Of a stretch of 64,000 nt of DNA, positions 8,107 to 17,112 are shown one piece after another. Source of the stretch: an uncultured Christensenellaceae bacterium (GTDB lineage: Bacteria > Bacillota > Clostridia > Christensenellales > Borkfalkiaceae); NCBI GenBank assembly GCA_910588645.1, contig CAJUOY010000010.1, positions 3,070 through 67,069 on the forward strand, written 5' to 3'. How positions within the stretch are numbered: position 1 is the stretch's first letter; the number at the start of each line of letters is the position of its first letter. The notes beneath the pieces were generated by a model. It saw only the letters and a program-made list of their open reading frames with translations, was not told where the DNA came from and searched no databases. Made by a program: the position numbers and the translations under genes.

Positions 8107-8988
8107 ATGTTCGGATACATCAGCCCAGACGCACCCTATCTTTTCAAAAAGGACGAAATTCTATATAAATCGCTCTATTGCGGCCTATGTAAGAGCATTG
8201 GCAAGGGGTGCGGACAAAGGGCGCGTTCGGCGCTTACCTACGATATGGCTTTTGTTTCCGCGCTCGTTCATAATATAAAGGGCGCGGACGTAAAGATAGA
8301 GAGGGCGCGCTGTGCGCTTCATCTCATAAAAAAACGGCCGATTGCCCGTCCCGACGATTTGTCAGTGTCGGTGGGTTGCGTAAATACCGCGCTGGCATAT
8401 TTCAAACTCTGCGACGACAAGGCGGACGGCGACGCCCGCGGCGTTTTAAGGCATATGTACAAGAAGGGCTATAAAAGGGCGTTGAAGAGTCATCCCGCCA
8501 TTGCGGAAATGATCGGCGAGCAGACAAAAGCGCTTGCGGAACTTGAAAAGAATAACTGCGCGATTATAGACGAGGCGTGCGAGCCGACCGCCGTTATGAT
8601 GAAACAGCTGTCGGACTATCTCTTGGGAGAATACGCCAACGAGTATACGGGGAAATTGTTTTACGCCCTCGGCAAATGGGTGTATCTGATCGACGCGTTG
8701 GACGATTACGACAAGGACGTAAAGAAAAAGCGGTTCAACGTGCTTTACAACGTTTACGGAGAAAAGACGCGGTGCGCCGCAGTCGAAAAGGGCAAAAACG
8801 AGTTGGAATTTATTTTCGACTGTATGTTTGCCGATATGCGGCAGAGTTTGGGCAATATAAAATTTCACTTTAACCACGATCTCACAGATAACATAATTTT
8901 GCGGGGAATACCGCTTAAAACCAGGGCGATTTTCTACGGGAATTGCAAACATTTAAAAGGAGCAGACGATGAACAAAAAAAATCTTGA
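8107..8988 (+). CDS. DUF5685-like conserved clostridial protein
   Basis: A 293-residue helical protein matching what I know of the DUF5685 family. The N-terminus has MFGYISPDAPYLFKKDE then LYKSLYCGLCKSIGKGCG with a CGLC pair. The middle has DALDDYDKDVKKKRFN, which resembles the Asp-rich motif of helical prenyl-synthase-like folds, though no such activity is established. It starts one base after trpS and overlaps the next gene by 20 nt. Neighbouring products have Cys-rich tails, so the CxxC here may belong to the same metal or redox theme; this is inference. Confidence 0.75.
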   Translation: MFGYISPDAPYLFKKDEILYKSLYCGLCKSIGKGCGQRARSALTYDMAFVSALVHNIKGADVKIERARCALHLIKKRPIARPDDLSVSVGCVNTALAYFKLCDDKADGDARGVLRHMYKKGYKRALKSHPAIAEMIGEQTKALAELEKNNCAIIDEACEPTAVMMKQLSDYLLGEYANEYTGKLFYALGKWVYLIDALDDYDKDVKKKRFNVLYNVYGEKTRCAAVEKGKNELEFIFDCMFADMRQSLGNIKFHFNHDLTDNIILRGIPLKTRAIFYGNCKHLKGADDEQKKS

Positions 8989-9586
8989 AATTTTGGGATT
9001 GAGCGAAGGGGCGACGGCCGACGAAATCAAGTCCGCGTACGAAAGGCTTAGGGAAAGATATCTCGAAGAGCGCTTTCACGACGGCGAAGTCGGCAACAAC
9101 GCCGCAATAATGCTCACCAAAATAGAATCGGCATACAACGATCTTCTCAACGAAATTAACGAGAAGTCGCTAAGCGGCGACGGGCAGGATGCTTTTGGAA
9201 GAGTTGAACAGTATCTTAAAGAGGGCAACGTTCAGGACGCACAACGTCTTTTGGATACCTTCAATGAGCGCGGTGGTCGCTGGCATTATCTGCAAAGCGT
9301 GGTATTTTACCGCAAGAACTGGATAAACGAGAGCAAGAAGCAGCTCGAAATCGCCATTCAACTCGAACCCGACAATGCAAAATATAAGGAAACTTACCGC
9401 AAGTTAAACGAAAAAATCACGTCGGACGCGGCCGGACAGGAACAGGCGCAACAGACGTATAGGGGGCAGACGATGAATTCGCAACCTTCCGAAGATCAGA
9501 TGGGCGGCAGCTTTTGCGCAAGCTGTATAGAGTGCTGCTATATAAATATGTGCATAAACTGTCTTTGCAACAGTTGCTGCAGATAA
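8969..9586 (+). CDS. J-domain-like protein with cysteine-rich C-terminus
   Basis: 205 residues. Residues 1-55 resemble a J domain (LEILGLSEGATADEIKSAYERLRERY, then AYNDLLNEI), but the HPD tripeptide needed to stimulate DnaK is absent: the loop reads RFHDGEVGNN. Residues 70-135 form a TPR-like helical pair, with GRWHYLQSVVFYRKNWINESKKQ matching the paralogous segment of the protein at 10164. The last 23 residues contain nine cysteines in CxxC and CC pairs. The start has AAGGAG upstream and overlaps the preceding gene. A metal-binding or membrane-linked scaffold is possible; no chaperone role can be claimed. Confidence 0.8.
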   Translation: MNKKNLEILGLSEGATADEIKSAYERLRERYLEERFHDGEVGNNAAIMLTKIESAYNDLLNEINEKSLSGDGQDAFGRVEQYLKEGNVQDAQRLLDTFNERGGRWHYLQSVVFYRKNWINESKKQLEIAIQLEPDNAKYKETYRKLNEKITSDAAGQEQAQQTYRGQTMNSQPSEDQMGGSFCASCIECCYINMCINCLCNSCCR

Positions 9587-9592
9587 TAAGTT

Positions 9593-10150
9593 ATGTCGGA
9601 GAAGAAACATTCCAAGGCGTATGAAGCGGCGCTTTGCGGTATTTCCTGTGCGGTTGCCGCAGGCGGGCTTGCGCTGGGACTTTTATCGGGGTATTTTGTG
9701 GCGACGGGCTATCTCATCGCCATAACCGCGCTTATGGTGCCCCTTTCCAAAAAAATGTACTTGGGGGATTTTTTGGCCTATATCGGCACTTGTATTCTGG
9801 CCGTCGTGCTTGGCGCCGCGGTGCAATTTTGGGATCTTGTGCCTTTTGCGATATTTTTCGGATTGCACCCGCTAGTGAACGCTTTGCAGCTTAAATTTAA
9901 GATAAACAAGTGGATTGCTCTTCCCGTAAAGGCTCTTTGGTTCGACGGAATGCTTATTGCTTCCTACTTTATAATTTTTAACGGCGTTTTCGGCGGCTCA
10001 GTCTTTCCCGAAGAGTTTTATAAAACAGTTAACGACTACGTTTATCTGTTTGTATTTACGTTGGGTACGGTAATATTCGTAGCGTATGATTTTTTGATTT
10101 TCAGGGTTCAGCAGACGTTGAATAAGATAATTTTCAGAGTAATAAAATAG
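9593..10150 (+). CDS. Polytopic membrane protein
   Basis: 185 residues with about five hydrophobic helices, at roughly residues 10-50, 60-80, 85-100, 120-140 and 150-170, and a basic C-terminus. FFGLHPLVNALQLKF is a conserved-looking loop. It sits between the two Cys-tailed repeat proteins in one operon, suggesting a membrane partner for them. I do not recognise a named family with confidence. Confidence 0.75.
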   Translation: MSEKKHSKAYEAALCGISCAVAAGGLALGLLSGYFVATGYLIAITALMVPLSKKMYLGDFLAYIGTCILAVVLGAAVQFWDLVPFAIFFGLHPLVNALQLKFKINKWIALPVKALWFDGMLIASYFIIFNGVFGGSVFPEEFYKTVNDYVYLFVFTLGTVIFVAYDFLIFRVQQTLNKIIFRVIK

Positions 10151-10163
10151 TACGGAAGAGAAT

Positions 10164-10532
10164 ATGGAAAACGAAGAATTTACCCGTGTACTTGAACTTT
10201 TGGAAAGCTCAGGGGTGAAAGAGGCGCAAAAGGCACTCGGCGAATTGCCCGATTGTCCCCGTAAAAACTACGTTCAGGCAAAAATATTCGAAAAAAGGCG
10301 TTGGTTTAATGAAGCTCGCAAACAGCTTGAACTTGCTTTAAAGGCGGAACCGGAAAACGAGGAATACATAAACGCTTTGGACGAAATAAATCTTATCGCG
10401 GAAAAATCAAAGCTAAAAGACGGCAAAAAGTCCGGTGCGGATACCTCCCAGATGGGTGAATGCTGTTGCGAATGTACGGGCGAAATGTGTATTTTGGGGT
10501 TGTGCCATTCAATTTGCGACGGTTGCGGTTAA
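10164..10532 (+). CDS. Small TPR-like protein with cysteine-rich C-terminus
   Basis: 122 residues. Residues 5-75 form a helical repeat (NYVQAKIFEKRRWFNEARKQ) that is a close paralogue of the middle of the J-like protein at 8969. The last 23 residues contain eight cysteines, including a CCC run. GGAAGAG precedes the ATG. It looks like a duplicate of the J-like protein that lost the J region. The rRNA methyltransferase gene starts four bases after its stop. Confidence 0.8.
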   Translation: MENEEFTRVLELLESSGVKEAQKALGELPDCPRKNYVQAKIFEKRRWFNEARKQLELALKAEPENEEYINALDEINLIAEKSKLKDGKKSGADTSQMGECCCECTGEMCILGLCHSICDGCG

Positions 10533-10536
10533 ATCT

Positions 10537-11919
10537 ATGAAAAAAAACGAGATATACGAAGGGATCGTATCGGGATACGGTACGGAAGGCGAGGGAATAA
10601 TTTCTCTTAACGGCACAACGGCGTTTGTGCCTTTTTGTCTTATCGGGGAAAAGTTGTCTTTCAAGGTTTTGAAAACGGACGGCAAAATAGCTTACGGTAA
10701 GGCGGAAAAAATAATCGACGCTTCCGAAAAGCGCGTTGCTCCGCCCTGTCCCGTGTTCGGAAAGTGCGGCGGGTGCGCTCTTCAACATATGAAATATGAG
10801 GAGCAACTTGAGTTTAAAAGACAGACGGTACTAACCGCGCTTAAAAAGATCGGCGGCATAGATTTCCCGGTTTCAAAGACCGTTCCCTGTGATAGCGAAT
10901 ACAGGTACCGCAATAAACTGGCGTTGCCGATAGGCGTGGCGGACGGGCAAACCGTATGCGGTTTTTACGGCGCGCGCAGTCACCGCATAGTGCCCGTGAA
11001 GGATTGTCTGATACAGTCGGATTGGGTTGGCGCGGTAATTTCCGCCGTAACAAAGTTTTCAAAGGAGCGCGGTGTGCCGGCTTACGACGAAAGCACTGGA
11101 AAGGGTGTTTTAAGACGGATAGTGGTAAGGGAAATCCGCGGCAAATTTATAATTGCGCTGGTCGTTGCAAGGAATGTAGATACGGAATTTTTAATAAAGG
11201 AACTGGAAAAAAGTTTCGGCGATTTTACTTTTTTGCTGAATATAAACTCTTCACGAGGAAATACTTTGTTTTCGGATCGATGGCAATTGCGCCGAGGATC
11301 GGGATATTTCGATGCGGAGGAGTGCGGCATACGTTATAAAGCGGGAGCGAATACCTTTTTGCAGGTCAACGATGACGTCCGCGCAAAACTCTATGAAAGA
11401 GTGCTTGCCGAGGCTGACGAGGGCGCCGTCGTCGTAGATCTTTACAGCGGAGGCGGAATGCTCACCGCAATGCTTGCAAAAAAGTGCGGCTTTGCGTATG
11501 GGGTTGAAATTGTCGAAGAAGCTTCGCGCTGTGCCGACGAACTCAAAGAGGCCAACGGCTTACAGGGAAAAATGCTGAATATTTGCGGTAAGGTCGAGGA
11601 AAAGATCGACGAGGTTCTTCAATCTTCCGCAGGAAAAAAACGAATTATAGTTTGCGATCCGCCGAGAAAGGGAATGGAGCGGAGCGCGGTAAAGGCGGTT
11701 GCCGAAGCGGAGGCGGAAAAAATAGTTCTTGTCTCCTGCAACCCCGCAACGCTTGCGCGCGATCTCGGAATAATTGTAGGTACTTTGCGTGATGACGGCG
11801 GTTCGCTTGTGAAGGTGTCCGCGCCTCAAAGCAGGTGGAATATAGAATGCGTTATACCGTTCGATATGTTCCCTCAGACAAAGTGGTGCGAGACGTTAGT
11901 TGTTCTCTCCCGCAAATAA
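10537..11919 (+). CDS. rlmD: 23S rRNA (uracil-5-)-methyltransferase, RlmD/TrmA family
   Basis: 460 residues. An N-terminal TRAM-like RNA-binding domain (residues 1-55) is followed by the [4Fe-4S] motif CPVFGKCGGC. Next come the SAM-binding motif DLYSGGGMLT, a CDPPRKG motif and the catalytic cysteine in VSCNPATLARDL. It methylates C5 of a uridine in 23S rRNA; the exact position (1939 and/or 747, as in RlmCD) cannot be read from sequence. The start at 10537 is chosen because TRAM begins there. There is no clear ribosome-binding site, but the gene begins four bases after the previous stop, so coupling is likely. Confidence 0.92.
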   Translation: MKKNEIYEGIVSGYGTEGEGIISLNGTTAFVPFCLIGEKLSFKVLKTDGKIAYGKAEKIIDASEKRVAPPCPVFGKCGGCALQHMKYEEQLEFKRQTVLTALKKIGGIDFPVSKTVPCDSEYRYRNKLALPIGVADGQTVCGFYGARSHRIVPVKDCLIQSDWVGAVISAVTKFSKERGVPAYDESTGKGVLRRIVVREIRGKFIIALVVARNVDTEFLIKELEKSFGDFTFLLNINSSRGNTLFSDRWQLRRGSGYFDAEECGIRYKAGANTFLQVNDDVRAKLYERVLAEADEGAVVVDLYSGGGMLTAMLAKKCGFAYGVEIVEEASRCADELKEANGLQGKMLNICGKVEEKIDEVLQSSAGKKRIIVCDPPRKGMERSAVKAVAEAEAEKIVLVSCNPATLARDLGIIVGTLRDDGGSLVKVSAPQSRWNIECVIPFDMFPQTKWCETLVVLSRK

Positions 11920-11947
11920 TACGACAGGTAAAATTTTATAAAAAGCA

Positions 11948-11979
11948 AACGCCGCCCGTTAGGGCGGCGTTTTAATATT
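11948..11979. terminator. Bidirectional terminator
   Basis: AACGCCGCCC-GTTA-GGGCGGCGTT followed by TTAATATTATTTT. It separates the convergent rRNA methyltransferase and XRE genes. Confidence 0.85.
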
Positions 11980-11995
11980 ATTTTAAATCAACGTC

Positions 11996-12334
11996 TTACA
12001 ACAACTCTCGGCTGTCGATATTCGCCAATTCGGCAACGATCTTGGAAATCAACGGATAAAACTTATCGTCGATTTTTTTAAGCTGCGAGTATATAAATTC
12101 CAGTTTATTCGATTTTTTGTCTTCGTTTAAACCGAGTAAATAATCGGTAGAAGTGGAAAGCGACGCGCTTATATTTTTAAGCGTCTGTAATGAAACTCCT
12201 ACTTTTCCGGACTCGACTTCGGCGAGAAACCTCGTACTAACATCAATCAGTTCCGCCAATTTTTCGCGCGTAAGATTGTTGGCTTTGCGCCCAAGCTTTA
12301 TTCGTTCTCCTAAAATTATGTTTACGTCTTTCAT
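11996..12334 (-). CDS. XRE-family repressor controlling the lipoprotein operon
   Basis: 112 residues. Residues 6-65 form a helix-turn-helix domain (LGERIKLGRKANNLTREKLAELIDVS, then FLAEVESGKVGVSLQTLKNIS), followed by a helical tail (KLEFIYSQLKKIDDKFYPLI) for dimerisation. AGGG lies 10 bases before the ATG. The gene is divergent from the lipoprotein operon at 12472, and three inverted repeats TGAA-N7-TTCA lie between them, two of them inside the two promoter spacers. This strongly suggests that the protein represses both its own gene and the operon. Confidence 0.88.
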   Translation of the reverse strand: MKDVNIILGERIKLGRKANNLTREKLAELIDVSTRFLAEVESGKVGVSLQTLKNISASLSTSTDYLLGLNEDKKSNKLEFIYSQLKKIDDKFYPLISKIVAELANIDSRELL

Positions 12335-12367
12335 AGGTCAAATCCCTGTTTGTATCAGCTAATACAC

Positions 12368-12396
12368 ATTATATATGAATTGATAGTTCATAACAA
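12368..12396 (-). promoter_or_regulatory. Promoter of the XRE gene (minus strand)
   Basis: On the minus strand TTGTTA (12391-12396), 17-bp spacer, TATAAT (12368-12373). Operator 1 fills the spacer. Confidence 0.75.
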
Positions 12397-12437
12397 TGAA
12401 GCAGTAATTCACTTGACATATGAAGTATTATTTCATA
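12374..12437. promoter_or_regulatory. Three tandem operators TATGAA-N7-TTCATA
   Basis: Operator 1 at 12374-12392 and operator 3 at 12419-12437 are perfect TATGAA-N7-TTCATA inverted repeats. Operator 2 at 12395-12413 is an imperfect copy (AATGAA-N7-TTCACT). Centres are 21 and 24 bp apart, close to two helical turns, as in cooperative repressor arrays. Confidence 0.85.
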
Positions 12438-12441
12438 TAAT
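12413..12441 (+). promoter_or_regulatory. Consensus sigma-A promoter of the lipoprotein operon
   Basis: TTGACA (12413-12418), 17-bp spacer, TATAAT (12436-12441): a perfect consensus promoter whose spacer is filled by operator 3. It should be strong when derepressed. Confidence 0.9.
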
Positions 12442-12471
12442 GTAAAAAAATATTCTATCGAGGCAAATTAA

Positions 12472-13884
12472 ATGAAAATAAGCAGATCTATAGCCGGCGT
12501 TTGTCTTTCGCTTGTTTTACTTTTTACGTTTATGCTTTCGGGTTGCGAGATGTTTGAAAACTGGTTTAAAGACGAGGAAGAACCGGTTTATACGGTCATG
12601 TATACGGACGGGGCGAAAACGTACACGATAGAGGTAAAAAGCGGCGACGTTTATTCAATAGAAAAGCCTCTTCCCTCAAAACAGGGATATGATTTTATAG
12701 GCCTTTACGATGCGGAAATAGGGGGAACTCAATACGTCTCTTCGGACGGGTTGTCGGTTTCCGCATTCGAGGATAACAGAAATATCGTTCTGTATCCGCA
12801 GTTTAAAGCTAAAACTTATAATATTATTCTCGATTACGGCGAGGCGACGGACGCGGGCGTAAACAACGTTCCCGTAAATTACGGCGCGACGATGCCTGCT
12901 TTGCCCGGCGGATTGACCGTTCGTGATAAACCGCATATGAATTTTACGGGTTGGTATACTCAAAGCGACAGCCAGGGTATTCAGGTAGCCAACAGTAACG
13001 GAATTTCGACTTTGACTTTTAATTCTCAGCTTGCGGATTTATGCGAGGACAACAATTTAAAACTGTATGCGGGAATATCCGCGCAGATCTATAACGTCAC
13101 GTTTATGTCTTACGACGGTACACAAATTTTAAAAACCGCGCAGGTAACGCACGGCGGGGATATTGCGGACGTTGCCGCAGGATTAAAAGAAAACGGCGCG
13201 ACGGTAACGACGTGGTCTACGATATGCAAGTCGCAGTCCGCTATATTCAAGGACAAAGTCACCCAAGACGTAACGCTCTTTGCGGTAAACTTTTCCAAAA
13301 CAATGGAGTTTACAAGGATAAATTGCAAGGACAATAACGGATACAACCCCGGCGAACAGGCCGCCGAGCAGGACGATACCGAAAGGCATAACGGCTTTTC
13401 CGTTGTAAATTTGACTGTAAAGAACTGCGCGTTCGATTCCGAAGGAAAGTGCTTTAAAGTTAAAAACGATTTCTTGCCCGTTCTGAGTTTGAACGTCGTT
13501 GCCGATATAAACAAGCTGCCTATCAGCGGAGGCGGGGCAAATAGCAAGTCCATAGGTTCGGACTCCTACTCGGGGGCGGTATACGGGACAAATATCGACA
13601 AACAGCAAATTAAAAAGGGCGCCTACTACGTAAAGGCCACATTCGCGGACGGCAGTGAAAAGTACGAAAAGAACGAAGTGAATATTTTTGCCGGCAAAGG
13701 TAAAAATTCCGTAATCGATTTGAATTTGCAGATCGGCAATACCAAACCGATAGACAAAATCGAAATCGTAGTCGTTTACGAAATAAACACTTCCAAAACG
13801 GACGGCTTTTTGGGTGTGGGCAACTGGTCTGAAAATTCCAACTGGCGTAACTCTGTTACTTTGGAATTCGTAAAACAAAATTAA
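12472..13884 (+). CDS. Surface lipoprotein with InlB-type beta repeats
   Basis: 470 residues. A signal peptide ends in the lipobox LSGC with lipidated C25, followed by an acidic linker. Residues 38-110, 113-205 and 207-275 resemble Listeria-Bacteroides/InlB B-repeats (KQGYDFIGLYDAE, MNFTGWYTQSD, YNVTFMSYDGT). The rest is an unassigned beta-rich domain. GAGG lies upstream of the ATG. It is the first gene of a three-gene operon under the divergent XRE repressor. Substrate or partner is unknown; an extracellular adhesin or ligand-binding role is inference. Confidence 0.85.
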   Translation: MKISRSIAGVCLSLVLLFTFMLSGCEMFENWFKDEEEPVYTVMYTDGAKTYTIEVKSGDVYSIEKPLPSKQGYDFIGLYDAEIGGTQYVSSDGLSVSAFEDNRNIVLYPQFKAKTYNIILDYGEATDAGVNNVPVNYGATMPALPGGLTVRDKPHMNFTGWYTQSDSQGIQVANSNGISTLTFNSQLADLCEDNNLKLYAGISAQIYNVTFMSYDGTQILKTAQVTHGGDIADVAAGLKENGATVTTWSTICKSQSAIFKDKVTQDVTLFAVNFSKTMEFTRINCKDNNGYNPGEQAAEQDDTERHNGFSVVNLTVKNCAFDSEGKCFKVKNDFLPVLSLNVVADINKLPISGGGANSKSIGSDSYSGAVYGTNIDKQQIKKGAYYVKATFADGSEKYEKNEVNIFAGKGKNSVIDLNLQIGNTKPIDKIEIVVVYEINTSKTDGFLGVGNWSENSNWRNSVTLEFVKQN

Positions 13885-13902
13885 AAGGAGGTCATATTGA
13901 AT

Positions 13903-16900
13903 ATGAAAAAGAAAGTAGTTTTATTTATCTTATCTTTGCTCGCCGTGGTTTTATTGGCGGTCGGGCTTACGGCTTGCGACAAGGCGGAAGATTTTCTTTA
14001 CAGCGCGCCCGAAAACATTGCTTACGACGGGCAGTACATAACCTGGAGCAAGACGGACGGGGCAAAGCATTACACCGTTGCGATAGACGGCGGAAATGCG
14101 ACGCGTTCCAATTCCACCTCGTTCACCTATTCTTCGGATGATACCTTCGAAGTGACGGTAACGGCCGTTTTCGAGCATACCGAAAAATCTTCTTCGGTTA
14201 CTTTCAAGCCGCTTGACGCGATCGAAAATATAACCGTAACCGAAAACGGAGAAATCGACTGGCCCGCCGTCAACGGAGCAAGCGCTTATTCGCTGAGCAT
14301 AAACGGCGTGCTTAAAACCGTGACGGATACGCACTACGACGCGCTTCCCGAAGGCGACAACCGCGTTAAGGTCAAGCCTGTAGTTTCCGGGGATAATACC
14401 TTTTATTCGTATTTCAGTAAAGAGGTAAGCGTCTTTATTTACGGCGCGCCCTCCAATATAAAATACGACGGCGTTTCGGTCACCTGGACTGGCAACGCGC
14501 CCTCTTACCGAGTGACCGTCAACGGCGTTTCCAACGAGGTTAAGGGCAATTCGTATACCTACAATTCCCAGCAGGAAGATTTCACGGTAGAAATAAAGGC
14601 TCTCGGTAACCATACGGGAACTTACGACAGTAAAGTCTGCGCGGAAGAATTCCACTATCTTGCCTCCGTCAAGGAGTTGTTTGTAGAGGACGGTGTTTTG
14701 ACGTGGAACGAGATAGACGGTGCGGAAGGTTACAAAATAAAAATTGGCGGCGTTGTTCAGAATGTCAAATTGACTACTACGAGTTACGACAAGATCCCTG
14801 CGGGCAGATCGTTGGATATATGCGTAATGCCTTACAACGAATCGGGTAATTATTTCTCCTCCTGGTCGGCGGAAAAGACCGTGTATATCCTTGATACTCC
14901 CGTTGTAAACTGGGATAGCAGTTTGCAGCCTGACGGTCAGGAAAATTATAACAATCTGATTTGGAACGGCGTAAACGCGGCAAGCGGCTATACGGTAAGA
15001 CTTGTAAAGGACGGCGGCGCGCCCGAGATTACGAATTATACCGACATTCACAGGGCGTTTTCCTATGCGTATGCGTCGGTCGGCGTTTACACGATAGAGG
15101 TTAAGGCCAACGCGGCAAGCGGAAGATCGGATTATTACGACAGTAAGTATTCCGAACCCGTTACGGTCGAAAGACTTGCCTCGCCCAGAGCGGCCGACAG
15201 CGATTTTATCGTAAGCACAAGGGATAATCTTGCAAGAGGCTTTACTGTAAACTTCGTAAAGGTAAACGGAGCAAGCGGTTATCAGCTCTATAAGGACGGA
15301 ACATTGCTCGAAGGTAAGTATACGTCAGGCTCTGCCTTGACGGACAACAACGTTGCGGACGAAAAGAATATCGGCGAGCAGACGTATAAATATTCGGTGC
15401 GCAGTATGGGCGGAGTAAAAACGGTAAATAACAGAAAATACGTTACGTTGCCCAGCCTTTTGGATAAAGACGCGTTATCTTTCGACATAACGGTGCAGGC
15501 TACGCCCCAGGATCTAAATATGAACGGCTTCATTCTCTCCTGGAATGCTGTTTCGGGAAACAACAATTACACCGTGGCATATGGCGGAGTTACCGTAACC
15601 GCAAATTCGGAAAACTACGACCTTTCCACCTTGGAGGCGGGCGAGTATTCCGTAACGGTAAGCGCAAGGGGCAACGGCGGCAACGTGCTGGCTTCAAATC
15701 CGTCCGCGCCCTTCGCCATAAAGCGTTTAGAAGCTCCTAAAAATATAAAGATAAGCGCGGACGGCGTGATACACTCCGAAAACGGCCAAGATATTCAAGT
15801 TGTTGGGACCGGCGTATTGCAGTGGGACGCGGTGTCCTACGCAACAAGCTACAATGTTTATCTCAACGGTTCCAAAGATTCGCTTGATCAGAATGCGTAC
15901 GGCAATATGTATCAGTATATTGAAACAACGGGAACAACCTTGAGTATGGTTGCCGCAGCAAATTATTCTAATAGCCTCGGAACATTGTACTATATGTCCA
16001 GCGAAGCTTCGCCTACGCAGCAGTTCATACGTTTGGCTGCGCCTACCTTCCCGGATGGTGCGCTTGCAAACAGCGTGGAATTAGTGTGGAATGCGCCGTC
16101 GAATATCTCAACTTCGGAATATGTCCCTACCTATCAGGTTAAGTACGATGGCGAAGGGCATCCCGCTACAACCGGAACAAAATATAATATTGCCGGCTTG
16201 GTCAACAGACAGGGCGGATATGCCTTTACCGTCAAGGCATTCGGCAACGATACCAAATATCTCGACAGTGAGGAGTCTGTCGTAATAAATGCTTATAAGA
16301 TAGCTACGCCCGAATTAAGAATAGAAAACAACAGTTACGTATGGGACAGCGTTCCACTCGCCAATTCCTATTATCTTCAAATCGACGGGACAAAAGTCAG
16401 CGATAACTTCGAGGGGCAGTCAAGCTACTCTTATACGCCGAGGTTTACCGAAGTTAAGGACCATGAGGTAATGCTCAAAGCCGTAGGCGACGGGCGCGGT
16501 AACCTTGACAGCGCGTTCTTTGTTTACAAGCAGAAGACGGCTAAGCTTTCCGCACCGGTTATCAAGTATGGTTATTCGCACGATCAATTTGTCGCCAACG
16601 GAAATATTACGGTTACAATCACTACTCCTTCGGTAAATTGCACAAGCTATCTTTATCAGATAGCGGGACAGACGATAAGTGATCTGACAAGCGAAGAGCT
16701 TTCATACAGCAGGGAAATTAAAACTCCCGGCAAGTACACGGTCGGCGTAAAGGCGTTGGGGGGCAAGATTGACGAAAACGGCGTTTATTACATAGATTCG
16801 GAGCTTGCCGGCGGAGACGATGCGGCAATAACGATTTTGGGCTCGCCCACCTCGTTTGAAATGCAGGCGGGAGGACAAATATCCTGGAAGGGCGTTTCCA

Positions 16901-17112
16901 ACGCCAAAATGGGCTATTATTATCAGATATCGTATGACGGCGGCGAATACGGAGAAATAAAATCTACTCCCGGATCGTCCATCGACCTCGGCAGCGACTA
17001 TAAAAATCATAAGACTGTAAAAATCAAAGTTTGGGCCAGAGGATCAAGCGACGGCACCTTAATAGCGGGCGCGGCGAACGAGTGGCTCTGGGAAAATCTT
17101 AATTATGTATGA
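13903..17112 (+). CDS. Large lipoprotein with about twelve Ig/FnIII-like repeats
   Basis: 1069 residues. A signal peptide ends in GLTAC (lipidated C25). The rest is about twelve repeats of 80-95 residues, each opening with Ala-Pro-x-x-Ile or Leu-x-x-Pro, then a Trp strand such as YITWSKTDGAKHYTVAIDG, LTWNEIDGAEGYKIKIGG or FILSWNAVSGNNNYTVAYGG. This is a fibronectin type III-like array forming a long surface stalk. The ATG at 13903 is preferred; a TTG at 13897 in the same frame is nearer to the AGGAGG at 13886-13891. The last codons overlap the protease gene as ATGA. Confidence 0.85.
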   Translation: MKKKVVLFILSLLAVVLLAVGLTACDKAEDFLYSAPENIAYDGQYITWSKTDGAKHYTVAIDGGNATRSNSTSFTYSSDDTFEVTVTAVFEHTEKSSSVTFKPLDAIENITVTENGEIDWPAVNGASAYSLSINGVLKTVTDTHYDALPEGDNRVKVKPVVSGDNTFYSYFSKEVSVFIYGAPSNIKYDGVSVTWTGNAPSYRVTVNGVSNEVKGNSYTYNSQQEDFTVEIKALGNHTGTYDSKVCAEEFHYLASVKELFVEDGVLTWNEIDGAEGYKIKIGGVVQNVKLTTTSYDKIPAGRSLDICVMPYNESGNYFSSWSAEKTVYILDTPVVNWDSSLQPDGQENYNNLIWNGVNAASGYTVRLVKDGGAPEITNYTDIHRAFSYAYASVGVYTIEVKANAASGRSDYYDSKYSEPVTVERLASPRAADSDFIVSTRDNLARGFTVNFVKVNGASGYQLYKDGTLLEGKYTSGSALTDNNVADEKNIGEQTYKYSVRSMGGVKTVNNRKYVTLPSLLDKDALSFDITVQATPQDLNMNGFILSWNAVSGNNNYTVAYGGVTVTANSENYDLSTLEAGEYSVTVSARGNGGNVLASNPSAPFAIKRLEAPKNIKISADGVIHSENGQDIQVVGTGVLQWDAVSYATSYNVYLNGSKDSLDQNAYGNMYQYIETTGTTLSMVAAANYSNSLGTLYYMSSEASPTQQFIRLAAPTFPDGALANSVELVWNAPSNISTSEYVPTYQVKYDGEGHPATTGTKYNIAGLVNRQGGYAFTVKAFGNDTKYLDSEESVVINAYKIATPELRIENNSYVWDSVPLANSYYLQIDGTKVSDNFEGQSSYSYTPRFTEVKDHEVMLKAVGDGRGNLDSAFFVYKQKTAKLSAPVIKYGYSHDQFVANGNITVTITTPSVNCTSYLYQIAGQTISDLTSEELSYSREIKTPGKYTVGVKALGGKIDENGVYYIDSELAGGDDAAITILGSPTSFEMQAGGQISWKGVSNAKMGYYYQISYDGGEYGEIKSTPGSSIDLGSDYKNHKTVKIKVWARGSSDGTLIAGAANEWLWENLNYV

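Noticed and set aside
13951..15051. 366-residue open frame on the minus strand
   Set aside because: Antisense to the repeat lipoprotein, whose signal peptide and repeats are clear; arginine/tyrosine-rich composition typical of a shadow frame.
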